In this document: positions 1-6,248 of the stretch, piece by piece
Position numbering within the stretch: position 1 is the stretch's first letter
How the letters are laid out: the number at the start of each line of letters is the position of its first letter
Assembly (NCBI GenBank): GCA_046756245.1
Contig: JBHHVZ010000124.1
Coordinates: 1 to 6,971 of the forward strand
Length of the DNA stretch: 6,971 bases
Direction of reading: 5' to 3'
Source of the DNA: G021776435 sp046756245
GTDB taxonomy: Bacteria; Pseudomonadota; Alphaproteobacteria; Caulobacterales; Parvularculaceae
Translations under genes and position numbers: made by a program
Notes under the pieces: model-generated
What the model saw: only the letters and a program-made list of their open reading frames with translations
Told to the model about the DNA's origin: nothing
The model's database searches: none

Positions 1-80
1 ATGGACAAGTCCGGCGGGCGCGGCCATATTGCGGCGCAACACAAGGCCCGATTCAAACCACTCGATTCAGAAGGTCGCCC

Positions 81-302
81 ATGTCCAAGGATCCCGAACG
101 CATCACCATTCTGGCGCGCGAATTCACCGCCGCCGCGCTCGAATTCCATCGCGGCAAGATGGCCGAAAAGGGCTACCGGATGGAAGGCTCCATCACCCCG
201 CGCGCGTTCAAGATGATCAGGGGGACGGAGACGCCCGAAGATCTGTTCGACGGCGAGCCGCTGTTCGCCGTCACCTTTGTAAAGCGCGACGCGGCCGATT
301 AG
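81..302 (+). CDS. Small conserved-looking hypothetical protein, 73 aa
   Basis: I do not recognise this protein. The ATG at 81 has a good Shine-Dalgarno sequence, AGAAGG at 69-74, six bases upstream, which supports it as a real gene and fixes the start. The product is small and soluble, with no signal peptide or membrane segment and no cysteine. The N-terminal half (about residues 4-30, ITILAREFTAAALEFHRGKM) should form one amphipathic helix. The C-terminal half alternates short hydrophobic stretches (SITPRAF, PLFAVTFVKR), suggesting a small helix plus beta-strand fold. The next gene along lies on the opposite strand, so the two genes converge on the hairpin-bearing spacer. Whether it belongs to an operon further left cannot be seen. 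No function can be assigned. Confidence 0.7.
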   Translation: MSKDPERITILAREFTAAALEFHRGKMAEKGYRMEGSITPRAFKMIRGTETPEDLFDGEPLFAVTFVKRDAAD

Positions 303-318
303 GACGCGCGCCGCTAGA

Positions 319-363
319 GCGCCGGGCGAAAAAGTGGAATCCGGTTTTTCGCGTAACCGGCGC
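319..363. repeat. Intergenic hairpin 1 of a REP/RIME-like palindromic element
   Basis: Read directly: an outer stem GCGCCGG (319-325) pairs with CCGGCGC (357-363), and an inner stem GCGAAAAA (326-333) pairs with TTTTTCGC (345-352). That gives 15 base pairs with an 11-nt loop and a 4-nt bulge (353-356). From memory, the core AAAAAGTGGAATCCGGTTTTT resembles a palindromic repeat scattered between genes in many alphaproteobacterial genomes. No T-tract follows the structure on either strand, so it is a poor intrinsic terminator by itself. Calling it a dispersed repeat is an inference, because only one copy lies in this window. Confidence 0.55.
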
Positions 364-376
364 GACCACTAAAGAA

Positions 377-420
377 TCTACTGCATCGGGCGATCCTGAA
401 TTATCGCCCGATGCTGTAGA
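377..420. terminator. Intergenic hairpin 2: long perfect stem, candidate terminator of the receptor gene
   Basis: The 18-nt arms 377-394 and 403-420 are complementary apart from one T:T mismatch. An inner 12-bp stem (GCATCGGGCGAT against ATCGCCCGATGC) is extended by a 5-bp outer stem (TCTAC against GTAGA), closing an 8-nt loop. The hairpin begins 16 bases beyond the receptor stop codon at 437-439. Read on the minus strand, the stem is followed by a short T-rich stretch (TTCTTTAG), so it may stop receptor transcription. On the + strand no T-run follows. It sits 13 bases from hairpin 1, and the pair may be one composite repeat rather than a dedicated terminator. Confidence 0.5.
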
Positions 421-436
421 CGGATCGGGCCGGGCG

Positions 437-2695
437 TCAGATCGCCAGCTCGACGCCGACCCAGAAGGCGCGCAAGAGGCCAGGGCGCAGGCCGGCCGGC
501 CGGTCGGCGGCGATATAGACCTCGTTGAACACGTTCTCGACCTTGCCGCGCACCCGCACGCCGTCGACCGCTTCGACATAGCCGGAAAAATCGAACACAG
601 TGTGCGCGTCGAGCAATTCGTTGGCGGGGATAGGGCCCTGGCCTGCGAAGGCGCGCCGTTCGGACTGATAGAGCATCGTCCATTCGACGCCCCAGCGCGC
701 GCCTTCCGCGCCGGCCGCGAGAAAGAGCTGGTTGTCCGCCACGTAAGGAAGTTCGTCGCCTGCGACAACGTTCCCCCACGGATCGAAATCAGACTCGAAC
801 GTGCTTTTGAACTCGGTCTGGGTCAACGTGTAAACAGCCGACACCGGCAGGTGGAATGGCGCGTCTATCCAGTCGGAGAGGTCGGCGGCTGCGGTGAGCT
901 CCAGCCCGTAAACGTCGACATCGCCGCCGTCGAACTGATCGCCGATCGTGCAGGTGCCGCCGGTCGAGGCCGTGCAGGTGCCGAGCAGGTTGCTGTAATC
1001 GTTGAAGAAGCCGATAGTCTCAAGGCTCGTTCCATTGTTCGCCCAGCGGAACCCGGCCTCCCAGTTGGTCGATTTTTCCTCGCTCGATTGCGAATTGCCG
1101 GGCGAGGGCGGGGCGAAGCCGCGATAAACCCCGGCGAGAACGGAGAGGTTGTCGGTGACGTCATAAACGACGCCGAAAGCCGGCGAAACGGCGGTCAGCG
1201 AATTGTCGCGCCTTTTCAAATTAACGCCGGTGCGGCCAGGATCGGTTTTGCCGAAATCGCGGCGATGAAGGTCGATATCCTCGATACGCACGCCGATGGT
1301 GGCGTGCAGCCGGTCCCAGTCGATATTGTCCTGAAAGAAGAAAGCAAGCGCCTCGCCGTCTTCAATGCGGTTCGATTCGGTTCCCGGTTCGTCGGCGCTG
1401 GTCTGGAACAACAGCGTGTCATCGGCCCGGAAACGTTCGAACCACTGGAAGCGGTCGACCTGGTCCTCGTGCCAGCGGACGCTTGCTTCGAAGGCGTGAT
1501 CTACGGGGCCGGTCATCGTCTGATAGGACAACGTTCCCTGAACGCCATTGGCGTAATATTCGCGGTTGTTGTGGCGCAGCTCCAGCGCGTCGTCGGGGCC
1601 GACGAATCCCGGCGCGGCGAGAATGCTTTCAAACTCGGCGGCGAAGGCCGTCGGATCGCGCAGGATCGCAGTGATGCTGGTCCCGTTCACTTTCTCCAGC
1701 TTGAACCAGTCGCGCGCGAATTCAGTGCGATAGCCGGTGAGATCGAATCTAAGATTGGGCGTGAATTCGATCGTGTAGGTTCCCTGAAACGTCTCGTGCT
1801 CGCCGTTGAACTGGTCGAATTGCGAGGCGTTGTAACGCCGGTTCGGCTTGGCGGCGAAATCGGCGCGCGTCAGGCCGAGATAGGTCTCGTTCGAAACCTG
1901 ATCCGAGGTCTGATATTTAAACTCGAAACTTTGCGGAAACTGCGCGCCATCTTTGGTGTACAGGCCGAACTTGATCACATAGTCGGAAATGTCGAACCCG
2001 GTGTCGCCGCCGCGATCAATGCGCTTGAAGCCGTCGGTGTCGTATTGGAAGGTTTCGACCAGAAGTCCGGCTTCGAGCGGGCCTGCGTCGGCGCGTCCGC
2101 CGGCCCACGCGTGCAGGCGCCGGCCGTCGTCGTCGCCCAGCAGAAACTGCGCGTAGGCGGCGTTTTCATCGGGAATCGGCGTCGAAAACATGTTGATCGC
2201 GCCGCCGGTTGTGCGGGGGCCGTATTTGACGACGCCGGTTCCCTTCGTCACTTCGACGGCGCTGATGCGTCCGGCGTAGGGAAAGTAATAGGCCGCCGGC
2301 GCAGCGTAGGGCGCGGGCGCGATCGGAACGCCATCCTCCATCACCGTGATCCGCGCCGAACGGTCCGATCCGGAACCGCGCAGGCCGATATTGGGCCGCA
2401 GGCCGTAGCCGTCTTCTTCCTGAATATTGACGCCCGGCGCCCGGCGCAGGGTGCGCAAGATGTCGGTGTAGGACTGCTTGGCAAGGGTCTCGGTGTCGAT
2501 ATAGGCGATCGCGCCGGGCACTTGGTCGATGCCGCCGGCCGAGCCGAAAACGGTGATCTCCTCGATCACAGGGATGGCGAGCTGCGCTTGATCCTGCTCC
2601 TGCGCCCCGGCAGCGCCCGCCGCCGTCGCCGTTAAAATAGCCGCGACGCTGGCCGCGCCGCTGATCCGTCGATTCATGCTGGATTCCCCTTTCAT
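437..2695 (-). CDS. TonB-dependent outer-membrane receptor, FecA-like (ferric citrate/siderophore type)
   Basis: This gated beta-barrel of the outer membrane should import a ferric chelate using TonB-ExbBD energy. From the outer ATG it has 752 residues. A signal peptide (basic NRR, then a hydrophobic Ala-rich core) is predicted to end at AGA-QEQ near residue 31. A TonB box, EEITVFG, lies at about 45-51. The plug (about 55-170) holds NIGLRGSGSDRSARITVMEDG and YGPRTTGGAIN, motifs I associate with FecA-type receptors, and the rest is barrel. Two cysteines (574 and 582) in a Gly/Thr-rich stretch may form a loop disulfide. E. coli FecA has an extra N-terminal signalling domain. Here only some 15-20 residues separate signal peptide and TonB box, so FecIR-type signalling is not expected. 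The protein ends in Ile (VELAI) rather than the usual aromatic residue. Two in-frame starts (2695 and 2677) each have an identical ribosome site. The inner one gives the more conventional signal peptide. Ferric citrate is only one possible substrate. Confidence 0.93.
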   Translation of the reverse strand: MKGESSMNRRISGAASVAAILTATAAGAAGAQEQDQAQLAIPVIEEITVFGSAGGIDQVPGAIAYIDTETLAKQSYTDILRTLRRAPGVNIQEEDGYGLRPNIGLRGSGSDRSARITVMEDGVPIAPAPYAAPAAYYFPYAGRISAVEVTKGTGVVKYGPRTTGGAINMFSTPIPDENAAYAQFLLGDDDGRRLHAWAGGRADAGPLEAGLLVETFQYDTDGFKRIDRGGDTGFDISDYVIKFGLYTKDGAQFPQSFEFKYQTSDQVSNETYLGLTRADFAAKPNRRYNASQFDQFNGEHETFQGTYTIEFTPNLRFDLTGYRTEFARDWFKLEKVNGTSITAILRDPTAFAAEFESILAAPGFVGPDDALELRHNNREYYANGVQGTLSYQTMTGPVDHAFEASVRWHEDQVDRFQWFERFRADDTLLFQTSADEPGTESNRIEDGEALAFFFQDNIDWDRLHATIGVRIEDIDLHRRDFGKTDPGRTGVNLKRRDNSLTAVSPAFGVVYDVTDNLSVLAGVYRGFAPPSPGNSQSSEEKSTNWEAGFRWANNGTSLETIGFFNDYSNLLGTCTASTGGTCTIGDQFDGGDVDVYGLELTAAADLSDWIDAPFHLPVSAVYTLTQTEFKSTFESDFDPWGNVVAGDELPYVADNQLFLAAGAEGARWGVEWTMLYQSERRAFAGQGPIPANELLDAHTVFDFSGYVEAVDGVRVRGKVENVFNEVYIAADRPAGLRPGLLRAFWVGVELAI

Positions 2696-2708
2696 GCTGG
2701 ATTCCCCT
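2673..2708 (-). repeat. Exact 18-bp tandem duplication of ribosome site plus start codon
   Basis: The + strand unit TTCATGCTGGATTCCCCT occurs at 2673-2690 and again, without mismatch, at 2691-2708. On the coding (minus) strand each copy reads AGGGGA, seven bases, then ATG. The receptor therefore has two successive Shine-Dalgarno/ATG modules. Because 18 is a multiple of three, both ATGs (first bases at 2695 and 2677) are in the same frame, and the outer start simply adds MKGESS to the inner MNRR start. The duplication is seen directly. Which start is used cannot be decided from the sequence. Confidence 0.95.
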
Positions 2709-2750
2709 TATGCTTTTGACCCCTGGCGCTTACGACCGCCGGCAAGTACA

Positions 2751-2765
2751 TGCAAATGATTTGCA
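2751..2765. promoter_or_regulatory. Perfect 7-1-7 palindrome, candidate Fur-family operator
   Basis: TGCAAATGATTTGCA is a perfect inverted repeat around one central base. It matches the classical Fur 7-1-7 pattern TGATAATGATTATCA at 11 of 15 positions. The TGCAAAT half-site also resembles Fur/Mur-type boxes as I recall them from alphaproteobacteria. It lies between the candidate -10 and the receptor start, where a bound repressor would block the promoter. The palindrome is observed. The regulator is inferred from its position beside an iron-receptor gene. Confidence 0.6.
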
Positions 2766-2776
2766 ATAGCATATTG

Positions 2777-2803
2777 GCTATATTTTCTGAGAATGAATGT
2801 CAA
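2777..2803 (-). promoter_or_regulatory. Candidate sigma-70-type promoter of the receptor gene
   Basis: On the minus strand a consensus -35 TTGACA (2803-2798) is followed after 15 bases by TATAGC (2782-2777) as a possible -10. Transcription would start near 2770, leaving a leader of about 75 bases before the outer ATG. The -35 is perfect. The spacer is shorter than the ideal 17 and the -10 is imperfect. The surrounding AT-rich patch (about 2750-2810) stands out in otherwise GC-rich DNA, and the two Fur-like sites flanking the hexamers support this as the promoter. Confidence 0.45.
2788..2802. promoter_or_regulatory. Second Fur-box-like site overlapping the receptor promoter -35
   Basis: TGAGAATGAATGTCA matches the Fur 7-1-7 consensus TGATAATGATTATCA at 11 of 15 positions, with the outer TGA and TCA conserved. 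Its right end overlaps the candidate -35 hexamer of the receptor promoter (2798-2803). With the perfect palindrome at 2751-2765 it brackets the promoter, an arrangement expected for iron-dependent repression. It is less symmetrical than the other site, so confidence is lower. Confidence 0.5.
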
Positions 2804-2905
2804 TTGCAAGATTGTCGCAGGCGGCGATCCCGGGATGACACGGGCGCGCGAGATCGCTACACCCCACCGAAGGAATTGCAGGACGAAACGGTCAAAAGAG
2901 AAGTC

Positions 2906-3208
2906 ATGGCGGAAAAGCTGAGTCCGGCGGCGCGCGAGGCGTTTTTCAGAGAGTTCGCCGGTTGGCGGCCGGTCGACGGGCGCGACGCGGCGACCAAGAC
3001 GTTCACATTCGACGATTTCAACGCCGCCTTCGGATTCATAACCCGCGTCGCCCTCGCGGCGGAAAAAGCCGACCACCATCCCGAATGGTTCAACGTCTAT
3101 AACCGGGTCGAGATCATCCTGACGACGCACGACGCCGACGGGCTGTCGGAACGCGACGTCAGCCTCGCCCGGTTCATCGAGGCGGCCGCCGTCGGCGCGA
3201 AGCCTTAA
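2906..3208 (+). CDS. phhB: Pterin-4a-carbinolamine dehydratase (PCD/DCoH family)
   Basis: This cytoplasmic enzyme dehydrates 4a-hydroxytetrahydrobiopterin to quinonoid dihydropterin, recycling the pterin cofactor of aromatic amino acid hydroxylases. The 100-residue product has the usual family length. The signature DHHPEW (residues 56-61) supplies the two active-site histidines, H57 and H58, and the third conserved histidine is H75 in TTHDADGLS. An early tryptophan (W20) and the FTFDDFNAAFGFITRVA helix also fit the family. I chose the ATG at 2906 because AAGAGAAG lies just upstream and the protein then begins like its relatives (MAEKLS). The frame stays open back to 2750, but that extension would run through the operator region. 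No phenylalanine hydroxylase gene is in the window. It is separate from the downstream operon by an 82-base gap, though read-through is possible. Confidence 0.93.
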   Translation: MAEKLSPAAREAFFREFAGWRPVDGRDAATKTFTFDDFNAAFGFITRVALAAEKADHHPEWFNVYNRVEIILTTHDADGLSERDVSLARFIEAAAVGAKP

Positions 3209-3290
3209 ATTCGCCGCCCGGACGCCTTCTCTACGCCTGCCGAAGACCGTAGGCTAAAGTTCTGAATTTTTTCAGCCGGGGATTACGAAA

Positions 3291-3986
3291 ATGGCGACTA
3301 TCGCGCTTGTAGACGACGACGAAAACATTCTGACTTCCGTATCGATGGCGCTCGAATCGGAAGGCCACCAGGTCAAGACTTATGAGGACGGCGCGGCGGC
3401 GCTCGCCGACATTGAGGCTACGCCGCCCGATCTCGTCGTTTCGGACATCAAGATGCCGACCATGGACGGCATGGAGCTGTTGCGCCGGATTCGACAGGCC
3501 TCGGAACTTCCGCTCATTTTCCTGACATCGAAGGATGAGGAGATCGACGAGGTGCTCGGCCTTACCATGGGCGCCGACGATTATGTGCGAAAGCCGTTCT
3601 CGCAGCGCCTGTTGCTTGAGCGCGTCAAGGCGGTGCTGCGGCGGTCGCAGGCGAGCGCGACTCCGACCGCCGAGGAAGAAAAGAAGATCATCCGCCGCGG
3701 CGATCTGACCCTCGATCCCATGCGCCATTCATGTTCCTGGAAGGGCGAGCATGTAACGCTCACTGTGACCGAGTTCCTTATCCTCGAATCGCTTGCGCAG
3801 CGGCCTGGCTTCGTCAAAAGCCGCGATCAGCTTATGGACGCGGCCTATGACGACCAGGTTTATGTGGACGACCGGACTATCGACAGCCACATAAAACGGA
3901 TCAGGAAAAAATTCCGGGTTGTCGATTCCGACTTCGATTCAATCGAAACGCTTTACGGCGTCGGATACAAGTATAAGGAAAACTGA
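3291..3986 (+). CDS. chvI: Two-component response regulator ChvI (BvrR), OmpR/PhoB family
   Basis: This DNA-binding regulator is the output of the ChvG-ChvI system, which in alphaproteobacteria controls envelope, exopolysaccharide, acid-stress and host-interaction genes. The 231 residues comprise a receiver domain (about 3-120) and a winged helix (about 135-230). The receiver has the acidic pocket D8-D9-D10, phospho-acceptor D52 in SDIKMP, T79 in FLTSKDEE, and K101 in RKPFSQR. The stretch ALVDDDENILTSVSMALESEG and the string FLTSKDEEIDE are close to rhizobial ChvI as I remember it, and this drives the specific name. The winged helix carries TVTEFLILESLA, a recognition helix around DDRTIDSHIKRIRKKF, and the terminal wing YGVGYKY. 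A GGGGA ribosome site at 3278-3282 lies eight bases before the ATG. It leads a five-gene run and is followed by its kinase after six bases. Confidence 0.95.
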   Translation: MATIALVDDDENILTSVSMALESEGHQVKTYEDGAAALADIEATPPDLVVSDIKMPTMDGMELLRRIRQASELPLIFLTSKDEEIDEVLGLTMGADDYVRKPFSQRLLLERVKAVLRRSQASATPTAEEEKKIIRRGDLTLDPMRHSCSWKGEHVTLTVTEFLILESLAQRPGFVKSRDQLMDAAYDDQVYVDDRTIDSHIKRIRKKFRVVDSDFDSIETLYGVGYKYKEN

Positions 3987-3992
3987 CTCTTA

Positions 3993-5720
3993 ATGAGCGA
4001 TGGCGGCGGCACGGGGCGACGGCGGCGCACGCGCATATCCGCGTCGCGCCTGACGCTGACGATCGTTCTCGCCAATCTCATCGGCCTGATCATTCTTCTG
4101 CTGGGATCGTTCGGGCTGACGCAATATCGCGACGGTCTCGTCCAGGCGAAACTCGAAGGCGTGCGCGCGCAGGCCCAGATCATCGCCGACGTTCTCGCCC
4201 AGGTGGCGATTGACGAATCTTCCTGTCAGCCGGTCGAAGCCGCCGATGTCGAGCGCGTCGGCGAAGAAAGCTCCCTGTGCAGTCTGGTGCTGGTGCAGGG
4301 CGACGTGCAGGAGGTTTTCAACCGCGTCTGGGACAGCTTCGAGGGGCGCGTGCGCATTTTCAACGCGCCGCAGACGTTCGAAGACCCGCCTGTCACGGAT
4401 GCGACCGCATTGCTGATCGAAGACGTTGTTCTGCGCCAGGACAAGGTGGTGGCGGAAACGCTGCCGCCGATCGAACAGTCCCAGGCGGGGGCGTTTATCG
4501 GCGAAGCGCGGGGCGGGTTCGGACGCATATTGTCGGACTTTTTTTCGAACGGTTATCGCAACGACGCGGCGCAGCGGACAATCGAGGACGAACTCAATAA
4601 TGCGCTCGCATCGTCTCCCTTCGCCGAAGAGCGCGGCGCGGCGTCGGTGCGCATCAACGAGGAAGGCGAGCTCGTCGCTTCCGTGTCCGTTCCGATCCGG
4701 CGGGTGCAGGCGATCTACGGCGTCGTCACCGCGGAAATCGGCGGTATCGACGATCTCGTTGAGGAAGCGCGTCTCGCCATCCTTCCGTTTTTCGGTCTCG
4801 CCAGCGCCGCGGCGATCCTGACGGCGCTGATGCTCACGGCCGCCATCGCCCAACCGATCCGGCAGCTCGCATTGGCCGCCGACAAGGTGCGCGAAGGGAT
4901 TGCTGCGGCGGGACGCACGCGCATTCCGGATTTTTCAAACCGCCGTGATGAAATCGGCGAACTGTCGTCGGCGCTCAAATCAATGACGCAGGCGATCTAT
5001 GCGCGCATCGATGCGATCGAAAGTTTTGCGGCCGATGTCGCGCATGAGTTGAAAAATCCGCTCACGTCCATTCGCAGCGCGACGGAGACGCTTGCCATCG
5101 CCAAGTCTCCGGAAGCGCAGGAAAAACTGATGGCCGTAATCAAAAAAGATGTCGGCCGCATGGACCGGCTGATTACGGATATTTCAAACGCGTCGCGCAT
5201 TGACGCAGAGCTTGCGCGTCATGTTCGCGAGGCTGTCGATATGCGCAAACTCATCGCCGATATTGTCGACATGTATGCGGCCACCGCCAAGGACGGCGAC
5301 GCCGAGGTGTCGTTCGAATCCGGCCCGGGGCAAGCCTATGTCCTGGGCAATCCGTCGGCGCTGGGGCAGGTGATCCGAAATCTTATCGACAATGCGCGCT
5401 CGTTCAGTCCGAAAGGCGGAACCGTTCACGTGCGGCTGGAAACGCCGACCGGCAAATCCGACATGCTGAGCGTCGTCGTCGAGGATGGCGGGCCGGGCAT
5501 TCCGCCTGAAGCGCTCGAGTCCGTTTTCAACCGGTTCTACACCAAGCGGCCGGCCGACGCCGATTTCGGCGGCAACTCCGGCCTCGGCCTTGCGATCTCG
5601 CGCCAGATCGTCAATTCGCACGGCGGAAGCATCAGGGCGGAGAATCGGCTCGCCGATCCCGAAGAACCCGAAGGCGAACGCCTCGGGGCGCGTTTCGTCG
5701 TCGATCTGCCTGCGGCTTGA
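3993..5720 (+). CDS. chvG: Sensor histidine kinase ChvG (BvrS)
   Basis: This inner-membrane kinase is the partner of ChvI. The 575-residue protein has a basic cytoplasmic N-terminus (RRRRTR), a first membrane helix (about 20-42), a large periplasmic sensor of some 220 residues, a second membrane helix (about 262-286), then HAMP, HisKA and HATPase_c domains. Phospho-accepting His351 lies in FAADVAHELKNPLTSIRSA. The ATP site shows the N box (NLIDNARSFSP, about 463-473), G1 (EDGGPGIP, 497-504), the F region (FNRFYTKRP) and G2 (GNSGLGLAI, 527-535), all intact. The periplasmic domain carries two cysteines, C78 and C96, a possible disulfide. In Sinorhizobium, periplasmic ExoR restrains ChvG, but no exoR-like gene lies here. 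The AAGGA ribosome site (3975-3979) is inside the end of chvI, implying co-translation. Confidence 0.95.
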   Translation: MSDGGGTGRRRRTRISASRLTLTIVLANLIGLIILLLGSFGLTQYRDGLVQAKLEGVRAQAQIIADVLAQVAIDESSCQPVEAADVERVGEESSLCSLVLVQGDVQEVFNRVWDSFEGRVRIFNAPQTFEDPPVTDATALLIEDVVLRQDKVVAETLPPIEQSQAGAFIGEARGGFGRILSDFFSNGYRNDAAQRTIEDELNNALASSPFAEERGAASVRINEEGELVASVSVPIRRVQAIYGVVTAEIGGIDDLVEEARLAILPFFGLASAAAILTALMLTAAIAQPIRQLALAADKVREGIAAAGRTRIPDFSNRRDEIGELSSALKSMTQAIYARIDAIESFAADVAHELKNPLTSIRSATETLAIAKSPEAQEKLMAVIKKDVGRMDRLITDISNASRIDAELARHVREAVDMRKLIADIVDMYAATAKDGDAEVSFESGPGQAYVLGNPSALGQVIRNLIDNARSFSPKGGTVHVRLETPTGKSDMLSVVVEDGGPGIPPEALESVFNRFYTKRPADADFGGNSGLGLAISRQIVNSHGGSIRAENRLADPEEPEGERLGARFVVDLPAA

Positions 5721-5732
5721 GGCGCGTGTTCG

Positions 5733-6239
5733 ATGTCGTCTACGGAAGAACTCATCCATGGCGTTGCTGCAGCGGTGGCGGTCGATCCCGATGGACCGCT
5801 CGCCGGCGCGCTTATTCTGGGGCCGTCCGGGTCTGGCAAGTCGGCGCTGGTCTTCGCGCTTATAGATAACTGTCCATGGCGGCGCACGGCGCTCGTGGCC
5901 GACGACGCAGTGCTCGTTTCTGGCCGGGACGGCGCCATTTGCGCGCGCGCGCCGGAGCGCATCAAGGGGCTTCTGGAAGTCAGGGGCGTCGGTCCTGTTA
6001 AAGTGAGAACCGTATCGTATTCGCGGATTGTCGCAGGCTTCGATCTCGCCGCGCCGGCTGAGCGCCTGCCCGAGCCCGAACGGCGCGTGATCGCCGGTTG
6101 CGAAGGCGTCGCGCTTCCGCTTTGGCCGCTCGCCGGCGGCGGCGCCGGCGCGGCGCGCGCGCGACTGATTCTCCGGTCGATTTTGGGTGGACAAACGCCG
6201 GACTGCGCGCACGATAGGGACGATTCGAAGAGGACTTAA
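5733..6239 (+). CDS. hprK: HPr kinase/phosphorylase, short alphaproteobacterial form
   Basis: This cytoplasmic ATP-dependent enzyme phosphorylates HPr on its regulatory serine and, in the bifunctional family, can also remove that phosphate. The 168-residue product matches only the C-terminal catalytic domain of the roughly 310-residue Firmicute enzyme. Such shortened forms are normal in alphaproteobacteria, so this is not a broken gene. The Walker A loop is GPSGSGKSAL (30-39), an acidic pair is D57-D58 in VADDAVLV, and the family signature is LLEVRGVGPV (80-89). The C-terminal tail (about 150-168, hydrophilic, QTPDCAHDRDDSKRT) looks unconserved. A GAGG sequence overlapping the chvG stop codon serves as ribosome site, ten bases from the ATG. 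It is separated from chvG by 12 bases and followed at once by EIIA and its substrate HPr, which supports the assignment. Confidence 0.93.
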   Translation: MSSTEELIHGVAAAVAVDPDGPLAGALILGPSGSGKSALVFALIDNCPWRRTALVADDAVLVSGRDGAICARAPERIKGLLEVRGVGPVKVRTVSYSRIVAGFDLAAPAERLPEPERRVIAGCEGVALPLWPLAGGGAGAARARLILRSILGGQTPDCAHDRDDSKRT

Positions 6240-6248
6240 GAGATTGGC

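Noticed and set aside
1..80. Possible upstream gene end or promoter in the left flank
   Set aside because: The + frame from base 1 is a shadow overlapping the small gene, and no convincing promoter hexamers were found in the 80 bases.
29..2635. An 868-codon open frame on the + strand, antisense to the receptor
   Set aside because: Its translation is Arg/Gly/Ala/Val-rich with no recognisable domain. It runs through the small gene, the hairpins and the receptor antisense. The minus-strand frame has a clear signal peptide, plug and barrel, so the + frame is a by-product of high-GC codon use.
2750..2905. N-terminal extension of the pterin dehydratase from an ATG at 2750
   Set aside because: The extension would add 52 unconserved residues encoded by the operator and promoter region and lacks a good ribosome site. 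The ATG at 2906 gives the normal family length.
2708..3130. 140-codon minus-strand frame across the control region and dehydratase
   Set aside because: It is antisense to conserved dehydratase codons, overlaps the receptor promoter and encodes no recognisable motif.
3227..3275. Possible chvI promoter (TTCTCT, 17 bases, TAGGCT) and a small CTGAA/TTCAG hairpin at 3262-3275
   Set aside because: Both hexamers are poor matches and the hairpin has only five base pairs. A promoter is likely somewhere in this 82-base gap, but these matches are not strong enough to annotate.
5941..5952. Alternating GC run (six GC repeats) inside hprK, suggesting Z-DNA
   Set aside because: It encodes in-frame residues within the kinase and is expected in DNA this GC-rich. 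Nothing else indicates a structural role.
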